Positions 13,001-26,879 of a stretch of DNA of 64,000 nt are shown piece by piece; within the stretch, counting starts at the first letter, position 1, and each line of letters begins with the position of its first letter. Origin of the DNA: Bradysia coprophila (taxonomy: Eukaryota; Arthropoda; Insecta; Diptera; Sciaridae); NCBI RefSeq assembly GCF_014529535.1, contig NW_023503493.1, positions 19,562,001 to 19,626,000 on the forward strand. Reading direction: 5' to 3'. Position numbers and translations under genes: made by a program. The notes under the pieces were generated by a model. The model had not been told where the DNA came from. It made no database searches and worked only from the letters and a program-made list of their open reading frames with translations.

Positions 13001-14060
13001 AACTGGTTGTCTAAATTTCTACACATAACTCATATATTTCTTAATCTAATTTCTATTTTTGATACAAAACCCATTTTGCCCACCATTTGAGTGCAATTTA
13101 TCGGTACGTCTTTCAAACATAAGATACACGATTATGACATTGTGTTGAATAAAATATAATTTTAACAATTTACTAATGACGAAAAATTTTTCCTACTACG
13201 CATACACAACACTCACCATTTATTTCAATCATAAAATATGCCGTCAAAATAAATGAAGATACATCGAAGAGTAGAAGTTAAAGAGATTGTTTTTATTATT
13301 GTGATAAAGCAATATGTTTAATTTGGTAACGAACAAAAAACTAATCGGAAGTTTGTTATTCGAAACGGTTCCTTCAACATCACGAATCATGACTCAGTAG
13401 AAAATGGAAACGAAATAATATGCAAAAACTCATGCAGATTAGAAATAGTACGGGTCTTCATTCTTCAAGATGTTAAAGATATGTTTGTGTGTCGAATGCA
13501 TAGTTCTTGAAAATGATACTGTTACATGAAAGCCACTGTTAGGTAAGTGTAAGTATTATGTTTGTACTGCATAAAACACCAAGTGAATTCAGTTCCGTTT
13601 AACCTTCAATGTTATAGCATTACTGCAAATATATATGACTCTCAGCAGTAGATTGGGAAACTTTTCAATCACATGACTGCGGTGGTGGAATACATCACCT
13701 CTCCATACTATTTCGCGTAATCGTTTGACTTCACTGTGTCCATACATTACAGTGATTATTTACAATCGAACATCGCCAAACTTAAAGCGTAAACACAAAA
13801 ACTGACACAAAATACTTACATAATAGTTACCATCATCACGTTTGTTTGGAAAAGACATCTTAATATCTATGTTTGATTGTGGATCAGTTCATGGTAAGAT
13901 GAAATTATATCCACGCCGACTGAACCGAAGTGAACACTTGGTATATCAGAAGATAGACCATGAGAATCTCAACAGATAGATATTTTCTGCATGTAGGTAG
14001 ATACATCTGAACCCATTTCTTTTACCCTGTTATTGAATTATCCAGGAAATGAATGAGTGT
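10021..14060. other. Intergenic, AT-rich, no gene seen
   Basis: About 4 kb with short frames only. The most coding-like one, 12429-12650 (+), is a run of Phe and Leu in AT-rich DNA with no recognisable motif, and I do not call it. Confidence 0.5.
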
Positions 14061-14276
14061 ATTAACCTGTCACAGACAGCAAGCACAGTAACAGTTTTAT
14101 TATCTGATCTATTACTTCATTTGAAGAAGATTTTCATAGATTGATTTTAGAAATCTTTTACTTCATTTGGTTTGAACATGATTTTTGCTATATAAGACCT
14201 CTTTAGTCAGAACTTGTCGTTTATTAATACTGTGGTTGTCGATAACAGATGACAGCCGTCTGTAACAGGTCTTAAC
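14061..14276 (+). mobile_element. Short repeat element, copy 1 (copy 2 at 62606)
   Basis: This segment (attaacctgtcacagacagcaagc ... ctatataagacctctttagtcagaacttgtcg ... gtctgtaacaggt) is clearly related along its length to 62606-62795, in the same orientation. Its ends are inverted: acctgtcacagac near 14065 pairs with gtctgtaacaggt near 14258-14270. The length of about 190-215 bases, the inverted ends and the lack of any frame fit a MITE family. Confidence 0.6.
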
Positions 14277-16541
14277 CTGTTTTATAATTTTTTTAAAAAA
14301 CAATTTTTGGTTTTTTACAAAAAAAAAATGTAAGTCAAGGAATTATTCCTTTTTATAATTAATTCAGGTATGTAGGAGCATCGCACTTTTTTGCCTAAAT
14401 TACCGGCTAGTCATCTGTTGTCGATAACAGCGAAAAAAATAAGTGACTAGCTCCGGCTACAATTTTTTAATTTACCAAAATTTTTGTTAAAACAAACGAA
14501 GTAGAAGATTTTGTATCAAACCAGGTGATAATTGAAAGAAGAGATGTTACAGATTTATGAGCAATGATTGCGCTTATTAATTCTAATTCACCTTTTGGAC
14601 GTGACTTAATCTGATTTCGGTTCTGGTCTGTATCCCGCCAATAATACAATTAAGGGAATAGGGAAAAATGTACTTAACTGCATGAGGAAATTAATGTGGT
14701 TTTTTGTATTGATGCACGGTATTTGGTTCGCATTGGTTCAAATTAAGCAATTTGAATAATAACCTTTGACCTTGCTATTACTGAGACGAGTTAGCTAGCT
14801 AACGAAGAAAAGAATGATTCTCTTTATGGTGCCTGTGTCGTGATTTTTTTAAATAAATAATTAAATGTTCTATTCACGACCTCCAGTTAATATTTCTGGC
14901 AAAATATACCTGAAATTGATTGTATTATTACAAAAATTATACATCAAATCAAAATAGTTACCGGTAATCCATAAGCTTTCGATACAATTTACTTATATTC
15001 TAATTTAATGCAACCTTATTTCAATACATCCTTGAACCAAAACGAAATAATCCAAACGCGTCTCAAGCGCAATAATTTCAGAAATTGGAGAAATCATCAA
15101 GTCACTTAATAGAAAAAGTCGAAGATGAAAGAAGTAAATACGAACAAAAAAAAAATCCATCAACAAAATAATTATATTTCCAGTAAGTTGAGTATTAATG
15201 CATATTTCCCATATGCTCATTAACTATTTTATGATTGGATCACGTAAGTTCACTATTGTTCATTCAAACATAAATAATAAGAAAAAATGTGAAGAGAAAA
15301 AAAAGAGCCGAAGATGAAAAAATACGTTGATATGAAGAGAGGTGGTGTACGATTCATGCAGTAATGTATCATCAGATTCTTCTTTGAATTGAACAAATGA
15401 CAAAAAATTTGGTAAACTCCTGTTTAACAAAAAATTATTATTTTTTTTTTACTTTATAACAATCCAACGAATTCAAAAGAAATAACTTGTCAACTTATCA
15501 TCGTTTTTACCTACGTTGTTTTCGACTTCTTTAGTTGCTTTTTCAACAGAAAGCAGAAATAATTTATTTTCCTTTAAGAATTCAAAAAAAAAAAATATTG
15601 GAAAATTAACCAACCATACCATCTCTACCACGGATAAATGCTAACGACACGAAGTGAACCAAAGTCGAAGATTTCTGTCCACAATTTTATCTGATAGTAG
15701 TGGTGTGTGAAATATTTCTTCTTCATTAATTTTTTCTTCTTTTCATATTTAAAAATAAAAATTAAATTAAAATACTAACATTAACCCGAACATAAATTTT
15801 AAAATTCACCGCGAGTATAAGCATATGAATAAGCATCAGTCTATGTACACACATAACAAGAAAAATTTTTATGTGAACGCACGATGCCCCCATACAGGTG
15901 ATTTATTTGTGAATGATAGCTCTCCCCACTTGAAGTTACATTTCTGCTATATAACAACCTTACCTGGCTGATGATACTTTTGTTTTGGCTTAAATTTCCG
16001 TTTGTAACAGCTACATTTTAAATCGGAATTGTTAAATATTTTTTAAAGGTAAGATCTGTGAACGGGTGAAAGGATTTTTTTCTGATTTTATTGAGTGATA
16101 CTGACTACAATCTATGATAAGGATGACTATGGATAAAAATTTCAAATCTTTGTGAAATATCCTGTTCAATTTCGATGCATGGACTGCTGTGAACGACGGT
16201 GATAATGTGAAAAATATCTTTTCGATTGAATTTTTGAACCGGTTGAGTTGGTTGAAAGAATGAAAGAAATGTGTGTAAAAAAAATAAGCAAAAAAAAGTG
16301 CAGTGCACAAAAATTTTCCATTTGCCAAGAAAGAAAAAAAACAACAAAAAAGTGAGAATTAATTTGAATCCACGATGTGCAATAAATTTGGATAAAATTC
16401 TGAAGGATTTTTCGGTTGATAACTCTTTTTTGTTATAACGAAAGAGTTCAATGAATGAATAAATTTGCAAGCGGCGAACCTTCTACCCACCTTCTGTACT
16501 CTGGCAAAGATTTTATTTTAATTCTTTTTATTTGATTGCAG
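14277..16541. other. Upstream region of the lectin gene
   Basis: No coding gene seen. An untranslated first exon of the lectin must lie somewhere upstream, because the coding exon at 16542 is preceded directly by a splice acceptor (tttatttgattgcag). I cannot place it from sequence alone. Confidence 0.45.
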
Positions 16542-19500
16542 ATGAAATTAGCTTTAGTTGTGGTTGCAGTTTGCATTGCATCATGCTTCGCAGAATCGGA
16601 ATCAGAAATTAGAGAAAAGAGACAAACCACTAAACCGGGCCGATTTTTATCGTTACCAATTCCCAGCAAATGTGCAGGCCGTAAGTACTAAGACTTTAAA
16701 TGGAAACATTTTTTTAACACGAAATTACTACGAATTGTGCATCCAAAATCTATTTTTAAACTTAAAAACGAAAAAAAAATGATCAGAAATAGTATTAATT
16801 CGCTATGATGCATTCAAGGCCAATATCTAAATAATTCAATTTTCGTTGAAAATAAAAAAAAATCCCAAAATTTCAAGTTCAAACTCGAACAAAAAAATTA
16901 TGTCATAACGTAAACGACAAACCGAATCTATTAGCGCATAAAATTTGAATACTAAAGACGAGCTACTCAATTTATCACTTTTGATTTTAGGAAATCTCAT
17001 CCATTATTCATACATTTAATCAATTTTTTCTTCTTAATTTCTCGTATTTAAAACTACAAGATTTATTTGCTGAGCGTGGTATATCTTAATGTAATGAAGT
17101 ATAGACCGAGCCAAAAACATTTCACCGGAGAGCACATGACTGACTTAGTATATTGTCTTTGGTGATTTTTTTTTCTTCAAAAATATTTGGTAGAAAAGTG
17201 TTAATTCAAATAAGTTATAGGTTTGTGTAGCATTCAAGGTTGAACGAAAACAAGATTTTTTTCATTAAAAAAAATGATAAGTGTCTGTTGTATTTAAAAA
17301 AAAAAAATCATTCGTGATTGATTAGCACTTCGGATTGAAGTATGTTTTCGCTTTCAACAACAGAGTATCCTGGTTATTTTTCTAATCGGTTTTATAAACA
17401 GCAAAGATTAAATAACTATAAAGGTGTTACACCTTGTAATTTGTTTGTTTTGTTGGATTTTAAAAGATGAAGACGACGTATAGAAAGAGAAAAATAATTG
17501 CCTGTGCTAAATGTCAATGTTCTTTTCGTTTCACAGAGATTATGCAAATATAGATGGGTTTTATCAATGTTTGTTCAATTTGTATTTAATTTAATTTGAC
17601 TATTCAAACCAGCATCGTCTTCATCGTCGTTGGTACACAAAAATTGTGGAAAGACCAATGTGATATATAGGAAGTCATTTTTCGTCACGGGTCAATATTG
17701 ACCATTATTGCTCTTTACGTTCCGTGGTATGCGCAAATATTTGACTATATTTTTTTATAGCAAATGTTTTGTTTCAAATGATTTCCCATTCAGACAGTCA
17801 ATCTTAGGTTGGCTCACGTTTATTCTGTTCAGAAGCTCAGTGATACGAAAACCATGTTTTGTCTTATCAGAAGTTGGTTATTGGTTGATTTCAGATTACC
17901 AGTTAAACGTTACTAACTATCATCGAATCAGTCTCAACAGGACATTTACAATATTATTAACATTATCCGATGAATGAAAATAAAATAAATAAATTCCATA
18001 AGATTCCATCTGTCTATCCCAATCTGAATTTAAAAATTTGAAAAGCTGACTACAAGAAATGCCTTAACAGAAGTTCAGGACTCATTATAATCAAATACTT
18101 TTGTCCTACGTATAATTATATCTTGGGAGGAAATTACGCAAAATATATGGTCCTAACATGAAATACGAAATGTTTATTGGCATGTGTTTGCCCTCTTAAT
18201 GAAGAGGGTAAATTTTACTGTCGAAAGCATCAAGGTATACATGTATTAGTGTCAAATTATATGAAATGTGCATCTTATACAAACTAATGTTGGGACAACA
18301 TTTCGTCGTACAAATTTCCTCTCTAGGTATAATTACTCTAAGCTTCTGTCATTCTCTCTTTTAAAATATTGCTAGCGATTTTGCCTATAAAAATTTGTTC
18401 GGAAGGCAATGTAAGTTATCGTCAAGATAAAATTGTTTCTCAAACCAAATATTGACCAACACAATTTTCCCACAATAAAATTATGACAAATTATATGTAT
18501 ACGAAGGCAACTAGGGCAAACATATAGTTATTTCGGTCGCACCTAACACGTTCAAAACGTATAATGAGTCGCACGATCGTCGACTTTATTTAGGTTTAGT
18601 CGTGAAGAAAATACCAAATACAATAAATAATGTTTTCGTAAAGCATACATCGAACGAATGCAATCAGTCTTGTACATTTCGAGATTTAAAAAGAAGTGTA
18701 AATAACAAATTGTTGCTATATGAAAGAGGTTTGACCATTTAAAAAAAAATCTGATTTTGAATAAAGCGATTGAGTGGTAGAGCGAAGATGTTTTGCAATC
18801 GGTTGATATATTTTCGGTGTCAGTGTCATTAATACGTAGGAATGAAAACCTAAGTGAGTTTTAGATAAAGCTCGGTGGTCACACCATCGCAGTAAGGAAA
18901 CTTTAGAAAAATAATGTTCCAGATTTCATGTTGATATCTTGTTTGCCTGGAGATTTCGTAGATTTAGATTGATCGAGATGATTAATCGAGATCGTGTCAG
19001 GTTCAAAGTCAAAACATCGTCAACTTTATAGGTCAGGTTCATGTAAATGTGACCTGTTCGGGAAAAGACTTGTTTCGTATAGTCTGAAGTTCTGAATGGT
19101 ATAGAAAGGTTTCGATTCGGACTAAAAACTAAATCGAACAGTCCCAAACGCTGGCTCTTCATTTTAAATCCACTTATTTTCTTCGAAATTAATCTACAAG
19201 TTCAGCTATTTATGTGTAGTGTAATGACTTTAATACCTCCTGCATTTAGATGTAATCAGCCAGCAAGTTGTGTCCATTCTCAATTTTAAATTCGATACCT
19301 AACATACAATTGGAATTTGTGTTGGTAAAAGTTTCCTTTCTGTCAAATCTATTTTTATTTTGAGAATGATATAAGCGCCACGCAGATCAGCTTGGTTTAA
19401 ACGAAAAGAAAATTGAATTTTGCACTTAACTCGACACATACAAAATGGGCCACACATTCATTAATCATCATTAAAAATCAACAATATCACATCACAAAGT

Positions 19501-21914
19501 GGTGTAACGTAACCAATAAAATAACGAGACACTCATATCTCATAGATAAAATGGTATTAACAAAATTACTTATTTAATTTTCTTATTGACTTGTTACATG
19601 ACCTATACGAGATACGAGCGGAGAGACCGGTATAAACAATTTCGATCGAATACTATACGACGTGTGTTGTCTATAGACAACAAAACCAGCAACAACCGAA
19701 AAAAAAAGAATTTTTAATACACAACTTAAGGTGTCATATTGACCTAAAAAATTGAAAGTGTTCATACGACGTAATGTACATTTTACAAGTCAAGACATTT
19801 TATTATGAGTTGTATACCGTTGCTGAAGATCGAGAGAGTATTGGCTCCAAAGTTGTTTATAATTTTTGTTTTTTATTTTTGTTTTTGTGGTTTGAGTTGT
19901 GCAACAGTTTAAACGAAAATGATATAACAGTCTGACATTATATTGCAAATTCATCCAGTCAGGAGGTTAAAAACCATATTTTCATTCATGAATTGAATTT
20001 ATAATTGCATTACCGTGCACAAGCATTAAAAATTGAGTGAAGAAGAAGACAGAAAACAAAAAATTATTTGGTTAAAGGTTACTACAATATGTGTAGCCAT
20101 CAATAGCTTTTAATCGATATGAATTTCTTGCGGTCTCGAAAAACGCAACACTTAAGACATTTGAATGAATATTTCTCAAAAATATTGCTTACCGTCGAGA
20201 AACGATTATGGTTTGTCTTCATGTCTTTTAACGAATTCTCTGTGCTGTTAAAATTGATGTGCATGTTTTGTGCTTGAAAAAAGTCAACAAAATTACAAAA
20301 TCGTCGAGATAGCAAATGATGGCGCCAATTAAAAGAGAATAATTTGGCACAACGACTTTTATGTGCACTTGAACAATCACTTTTTGGTAGTTGGGTAACT
20401 TCTGCAGTTAAATGATATTCTGTTATCCTAAACGGACAATGTCTGATCTTAGAACTCGAAAGGCCTTAGGGCTGAGTTTTGTTGAATCTGATGAAGAAAC
20501 TGCGGGATTGATTAATGCAAAACCCAGTTTTTGTCGTATATTTATGTTTCTTTCACCCACAACAATAAGAAGCACCGTGAACAAGATCTGTTCTTATACC
20601 GGCCAATTCAATTAATCAGTCGGTATGATTCCCACCCATTTCAATGGTGCATGCAAATTTGCAAAACAATTCAAATTCAAAACGATCCAAGTGACATTCA
20701 TCGTCAAACAAATTATATCCCAACAACACAAGTGTGTTACAGTACAAATTTAGTCTTTGCCGTTTGAAAAATATATAAAAATTGCAAACAATTATAATAA
20801 TCATTGTCTGAAATGTCGGTCAACAGAAGCCGGTTAGAGGCATTAGTTACACATCATACACCATACTTTTATGCACATATGTCTGAGGCATATAATACAA
20901 TAACATAATCCAGTATTCAGCATCCAACAGAGAACAATCGACAATAAATGTGGCTTACAGTCGATTATCTATCGTGGGAAGATCTATTCGGCTGCATAAC
21001 AGCTACAGATTTTATTAACAAACACTGGCTTACAATTCGCAACTCCATTATGTCGAGTGTTTTGGTTTTAATTTTTATTGAATTAGATTTCGTATTAGAT
21101 TAAGTGAAAAATTGAATTGTTGTGATGGCCTTGCAAGCATAGATTCAAGCGAATATTACTCGCAATTTAGGCAAACATTTTTTTTTAGTTCTACAAAGCT
21201 AATGAACTCTGAACATTTTGCTCTTGCTTACTTCACAATAATGACAAGTTAATCAACAAATTGGTTTTCCCACATTACAGGTCCCAAAGAATTCAACTAT
21301 CGAGGCAAAAACATGTTCCTCAGCAGTCACGTTCCAGCATTAGCCGGAAAGAAAGTCGATTGGTTAGACGGTCGCAATCTCTGCCGTGAATACTGCATGG
21401 ACTTGGTAGCCCTAGAGACACAAGAAAAGAACAATCTAATCTTCCGTTTGATTCAAACCAATGATGTTCCATACATTTGGACTGCCGGCCGTTTGTGTGA
21501 TTTCAAAGGTTGCGAGGGCCGAACTGATTTGGAACCAAAGAAACTATTCGGCTGGTTCTGGTCGGCAACCCGTGAGAAGATTCAACCCACCAACCGAATT
21601 CCACAAGGATGGGGATACAATCCATGGAGTCAGACCGGTCACAAGAAGGTGCCACAACCAGACAACGCTGAATACGATATTAACCAGACCGCCGAATCAT
21701 GTTTGTCAGTTTTGAATAATGTCTACAATGACGGTATTGCATGGCATGATGGTAAGTGTTCGATTTATTTAAAACAGGTGATTGAAGTAAGAAACTGAAT
21801 GGTTTCATTTGTATCATTTTAGTTGCCTGTTATCACGAAAAACCTTTCGTCTGTGAAGATTCCGATGAGTTATTGAACTATGTAGCCGCTACAAATCCTG
21901 GAATTCGTCTTTAA
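16542..21914 (+). CDS. Secreted C-type lectin-domain protein
   Basis: Three coding exons, 16542-16680, 21281-21751 and 21823-21914, join in phase to give 233 residues. The first intron is 4.6 kb and the second 71 bases. Residues 1-17 (MKLALVVVAVCIASCFA) are a signal peptide, so the product is probably secreted. The C-type lectin fold covers about residues 60-215. It has the WxGxNxC-like start (WLDGRNLCREYC), a central GWFWSA, and the closing C-x18-C pair (Cys187, Cys206) ending HEKPFVCE. A QPD triplet at 172-174 sits where sugar specificity is set; QPD is the galactose-type motif in this family. The usual WND is WHD here (201-203), so calcium-dependent binding is uncertain. The tail ends NPGIRL. 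Insects have several conserved single-domain secreted lectins of this kind, such as the Drosophila Clect27 group. I cannot assign one ortholog. Confidence 0.88.
16681..21280 (+). other. Large first coding intron of the lectin gene
   Basis: Donor gtaagt at 16681 and acceptor ttttcccacattacag ending at 21280. No nested gene is evident. A CAGGT/TCAGGTT-rich patch at about 18990-19060 resembles patches near 22550-22860 and 54720-54870 and may be an old dispersed repeat. Confidence 0.6.
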
Positions 21915-24426
21915 GTCGACAAGAGTGTAGTAGTTTTCGTCTATTTTGTTTTTTTCAATTTAACAACATCGGGCACTGTATGTATAAATATACATCACCG
22001 AACTCTCCTATTTTTTGACCATTGTATTGGTTTCGATAGATGGTTTATTCTGTTTTATTCTTCCATTTGTTTAATGGGAGTCAACCATCAAATTTTGATT
22101 ATTATTTTTTTTTTAATTTTCCACTTTCGTTTCGCCTTTCTTTGTAATTCGATTAAGAAAGTGAGTAAAAGGAGCTTTTTGAGATGGGCGCTTTAAATTC
22201 GATTATTTTATTCATGCATACCAAACAAATAAAAAATAAAATATGTTTAGCTCCCCTTTGGTCATGTGCATTAATAATTTTTATTGTTCAAAAAACATTC
22301 ATTTATTGTAATAATTTTTTTTTATTATAATTGAAATGAGATATTTATTTTTTAATTTTATTATTTTGTTTTTAAAAACATTTTGATTTTAGTGAATTTT
22401 CTGTGACCGTTTCTTTTTGCATCAATTAAAAAAGAATGTTTACAAATCCAAAACTATTTTTCTTATTTTTTATCTACAGTTTCTCGAAGTTCAAGGCTCC
22501 AAGTAAGAGCAAATGAATGGAATTATAAGAGCACGATCTATACAATTTGTCATTAGGTCAAACCTGACCGGTTCCGTAATTGAAACCCTGGACTTTTTCA
22601 GGACAAGTTTTCTTTTTAACAAATCTGAACCTGAACTGAGCTGACTCAAGTGTATTGGAAATCCGTTCAGGCCACCTGAACATGAACGGACACCATTTTG
22701 TAATAACCAAGTTTCTACCATTTAAAAAATGTCTTTAAACATGATTATTGCAAAATGCTGCTGAACTAAGAATAACGATGGAGATTCAGGTCATACCTAC
22801 TATTTGGTTCGGGTACAACTGAATTGGAAAGGTCCAACCTGACCTGTTCTGAGCCTAACATCAGGAAAATCTGCTAACAAAGTAAATTAAAGCTAGTTTC
22901 TGTTATTATGTGAACCAAAAATAGAATCGAAAATAACGACACCAAAATTACCGACGATCTCCGTTTAGTTCTTTTAAATAGCAAGTACGACGAATGTAAA
23001 GAATTTTGCATCGATCGTTAGTGTTATACCTAGTAGGGTATGCGATAGTAAGACACAAGAATTAAAAGATTTAATGAATTATTTGCTTCAAGCTTGTTGC
23101 TCGTAAAACCGTTTGAATTCATCTTCTCAGAATACTTGAAATTTCTTTTCTATCGATTCCAAACAGACAACCGAAAGCTCAATATTTTACAATGTCAATT
23201 TTGAAAAAAAAAAAAATAGATAAACCCGACGAATATAGCCTTACTGTCAATTGAATATGAAAGTCTAGTCGAATGGAGCGTTTTTAGCAGAACAGAAATA
23301 TTTCGTCTTAGAAACTAAATCAATTCAGACTAACAAAAACTTTATACAAGTTTCATTGCATGAATAGTCAGTAAAAGAGTGAATGAATCATTTATTCAGC
23401 CTTAGCCTGATACTATTAATTAATCAGACCTTTTGCTATGCAAACAAATTTTCTTATTTTTCCATTGACTTGAAACACCTTTCATATCATTCCCAAATAA
23501 CCATAAGAATAACCATCAGATTCTCATATAAAAAACGTCCTTATTATCATCCACACCATATTGCCTTTATTTTTGGCATGTGCTTCCGTTGGGTCTATAA
23601 AAAGTTTTAGCAAAAAAATTGAGATAAAAATCAATTCATGATCAAATCAATTTATCTTACAGTCTGACTCGATCATTCGACTTGATTAATTTGACTTTTT
23701 TTTTCTTCGTCTAAATTTGCATAATTTACTTAATTTACATTAATAGTTTTGCAGAAGAGAAAATCCGAATCATTGATGATAAACTTTTGCGATTTGCAGC
23801 AAAATGTCAATGCCAAAATAGAAGCAGAAGATTAATTTTTTTCGCTTTAATTTCTAACTCATCTATGACACTGTCCCGTAGTATAAGTTCAGTCATTATG
23901 GAAAAAAGTTCTTGCAAATTTTTTCACTGCTTCGGTAATGTGATTTTGGTGCATTGCTTAATTTGGATGAGAATTTGGAACAATCTTTTGTATTTTCAAA
24001 TAGCTGTGCGTGGGTTCTGTTGATTGCATAAACTAAACAATCGAACGTTTAGAGTATTTTTACAGACGATTCGCTATTTCAGCTTTAGAGGACAGTTTCA
24101 CTCTGAATAAAAGAAGAGTTTTGACTAGATAGGGGGAAGAAGAGGCATGGAATAGTTGCACAGGGGATGTCTAACTATAATTGAAACAACGAATAGAGGA
24201 TGTAAGAAAATATTCAAGGAAGGAGTTAAAAATTACGCAGATACTTGGAACGTTTGAATTATTTAAAAAGAAAAGAAAATCTAAACAAAGACTCACCAAA
24301 CCGTAAGATCGATTTCCAATTTCTTTCTGAATCAGCAGCTACGCCGAGAACCATCCGAATCAATATCTATCTCACAACGGCCAATTTTTCAGAAATCACA
24401 CTCCACAAATCGTATCACATTTCGCT
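21915..24426. other. Intergenic between the lectin and ZRSR2 tails
   Basis: Both flanking genes end toward this region (convergent). It is AT-rich with no supported gene. 22550-22860 contains repeated CAGGT/ACCTGA words that recur elsewhere in the window. Confidence 0.5.
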
Positions 24427-26329
24427 TTATTTCGTTCGCTTTTTTGATTCATATTCTTTACACTTTCGTTGCGAAGATCCCGATGATCTTACCGAACTTC
24501 CCTCCTTTCTTCTGCTTCGGCTTCTTCTCTCACTTGATCGGCTATCTCCTGATTTTCTTCGTCGCCTTGTTTCACTACGTCTCTCTGAGCGACTACTACT
24601 ACTACCATGGCCCCTTTCCTTTCGTAAGTCACGGGTTCTTCTGCTGGGCGACCTTCGTGAATGCGTTTCACGTTTTAGTGATACTGACCGTGACGATGAT
24701 TGTCGTGTTGCTACTTCGACTTCGGGACTTTCTGACCAACGCCAATTTCGTTTTTTTGTTGCTGATGTGCCATCATCTTCATCCCAACTAAAAAATTTGT
24801 TTGCATTTTTAGAATCATTGGAATAGCCAGAGCACTTGAAAGGATTGTGTTTGACCAAAATGCTTAGGACGAGTAAGATTTAATGGGCAGACATTGAAGC
24901 AACTCACTTAGTGTCAAATGCATCATCTCTTTTGCGTTCCAGAGATTTTCGTCTAGTTGTAGACAGCCCGTTATTGCATCGATATTTATCGAAGAGCGGA
25001 TATTTATTGCGCGGATTTTTGAACAGATGTAGAAAGTTACAGTTGCGTCCCTTCGGACATTTGTTTGCGAATGATAAACCTGTTACATTTTTGGTTAAGA
25101 AAAATTACAATAAAAATAACAAAAATTTAATTAATTGGAGCTATCTGTTGCTCTTGGGAAAGGATACCAGTCGTTTTTGTTTCATTCAAATTATGATCAA
25201 TTCAACGGACGTACCACAAACCGCCGATCGCCACGTTATCATCTGACTGAATTCTACATTCAACATACGACCGGCATAGTAACGTCCCTGCAAATGGCGA
25301 TAAGCTTTCAAGGCATTCCTGAAAATATCAGATAAACTTGACAATCACTTGTTCATTGACAGTATATTCTACCTCTGATCGTCGAATTCAACGTAAGTGT
25401 GACCACGTAAATGCGGTTCCTGATTGCTACAAACGCAAAAATTAATTATTTTCCCGAATGTTGACAGCTCCGGTTCAACGTCGTTGAAAAATTCGTTGAA
25501 GTCGCGGTACAATTCGGTGTCATCGATTTCCAAACTGAAATCACTTCCATATTCCGTGTTCTTGCTTTGATCCAATCGAATGTGCGTGAAAAAATTGGGG
25601 ATGAGCAGCAAACGGGAAATGCCAGGCCGGTAATGATTTCTCGAGCACTTAAATCCGTAACGGCATGTTGACGTTTTCTCGAAGAATGGACAGATCGCTT
25701 TTCCCGGATTGCTTTCCGCATTCACATTTAATTCAACCGGTAGGCTTCCACTTCCGGTAATGTATCTGTCAATAGCTGCTGCCAAACGTTTCTCTTGTTC
25801 AATTTTCTCTTCAGACAAACGGATTTTCTCCTCTTTCAGTTTACGTAATCGTTCTCTGTTCGCTTCGAATTCAGCACGAATGCGAAGTTTTTCCTGTTCC
25901 TGAGCCTCTTGAATTTTTGCCAATTTTTCTTGTTTGATTTTCCATTGTTCTCGTACTAAATTGTCGTATTCTAGCCACTGCCTATGTGTTTGTTGTCGTA
26001 AATGTTCTGCTGATTCTTCTTTGGCAAGCTCCAAGGCTTCTTGCTCAGCTAGCCAGGTTAGATACGATGGTGTTGTTTTATCTATCGATTTAGTGAGTTA
26101 CAGAATTTCTATAACATTTGAGTACCATTCCACTTACCCATTTCTAACAGTTGATCACGTTCTTCGGCACTTTTTTGACGACATTTTTTCCTTCGCATTT
26201 TTTTGGCAATTTTACGCCATTCCTTATGGCTCCTTCAGTTGAGTTAATAGAATATAAAGCAATAAAAGATGAAGATGATTGGAGGCTAAATCTTACTGTT
26301 TACCTTTTATGGTTGACATTCTCAGCCAT
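24427..26329 (-). CDS. ZRSR2: ZRSR2/Urp, U2AF35-related minor-spliceosome factor
   Basis: Six exons on the minus strand: 26329-26304, 26232-26138, 26081-25373, 25318-25215, 25079-24908 and 24787-24427. All phases agree and the product is 488 residues (human ZRSR2 is about 480). A basic N-terminus (HKRSHKEWRKIAKKMRRKKC) and a long Glu/Lys/Arg helix lead to the first CCCH finger at about residues 171-190 (C-x8-C-x5-C-x3-H, CPFFEKTSTCRYGFKCSRNH). An RRM of the U2AF-homology type follows (ending RGHTYVEFDDQR...YYAGRMLNVEFS). The second CCCH finger starts at about residue 311 (C-x7-C-x5-C-x3-H). The last 120 residues are an RS domain rich in Arg-Ser pairs. In the family, ZRSR2 recognises the 3' splice site of U12-type introns. 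Its start lies 550 bp from the SNIP1 start on the opposite strand. Confidence 0.93.
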
Positions 26330-26879
26330 TACAGCTGTTGTTGCTCGGTTTTAGTTCTCAAACTGTCATTAATGGTTAGCTTACTGTAAGCTGCTTACAC
26401 TTCCGAGCTTACACTGTGTAAGACACAAACTTTGATGGACTTAAATCTGTATAGATTTAATGAATTAGTTCCCTGTCGGCTTGTAAAGTATACTTTTGTG
26501 GTATTTTTGCTTTGAGAAATGTCATTAGTTTTTGAAAAATATTAATTGCCATCTGGCGGCAATTAACCGGCGTTTTCTTGAATCATTGGTCGGTAATTCG
26601 TAGAGATGTCACTGTTCAAACTGTCAATGTCATGTGGCAACCCCATCAATGATGGGTAGTGAAATGTCAAACAAAAATATTTGTCAAGTGATTTCGGGCC
26701 GAATAAGAAAAATTAAGAAAAATGTTCGCGTAGTGATTTGTAGCCGCTTTGAAATATCGCAGTAAATTTAAATTGACCGTAGGCCAAACGTTGGCTGTAA
26801 TTTGCGAATAACGAATTGATTTTGAATACGCTCTGAGGCCAACATAACCTCTACCGAATTTTCTTTCCAAGCGTCCATT
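26330..26879. promoter_or_regulatory. Shared 5' region of ZRSR2 and SNIP1
   Basis: The two start codons face away from each other across 550 bases. Both 5' untranslated regions and both promoters must fit here, or be spliced from outside. No TATA box is obvious. Around 26390-26425 there is a cluster of agcttac/gtaagc words that can pair. The bidirectional promoter is inferred from spacing only. Confidence 0.5.

Noticed and set aside
24245-24826. 193-codon plus-strand frame
   Set aside because: Antisense of the ZRSR2 RS-rich last exon; Arg/Ser codons read backward give Leu/Ser/Arg-rich shadows.
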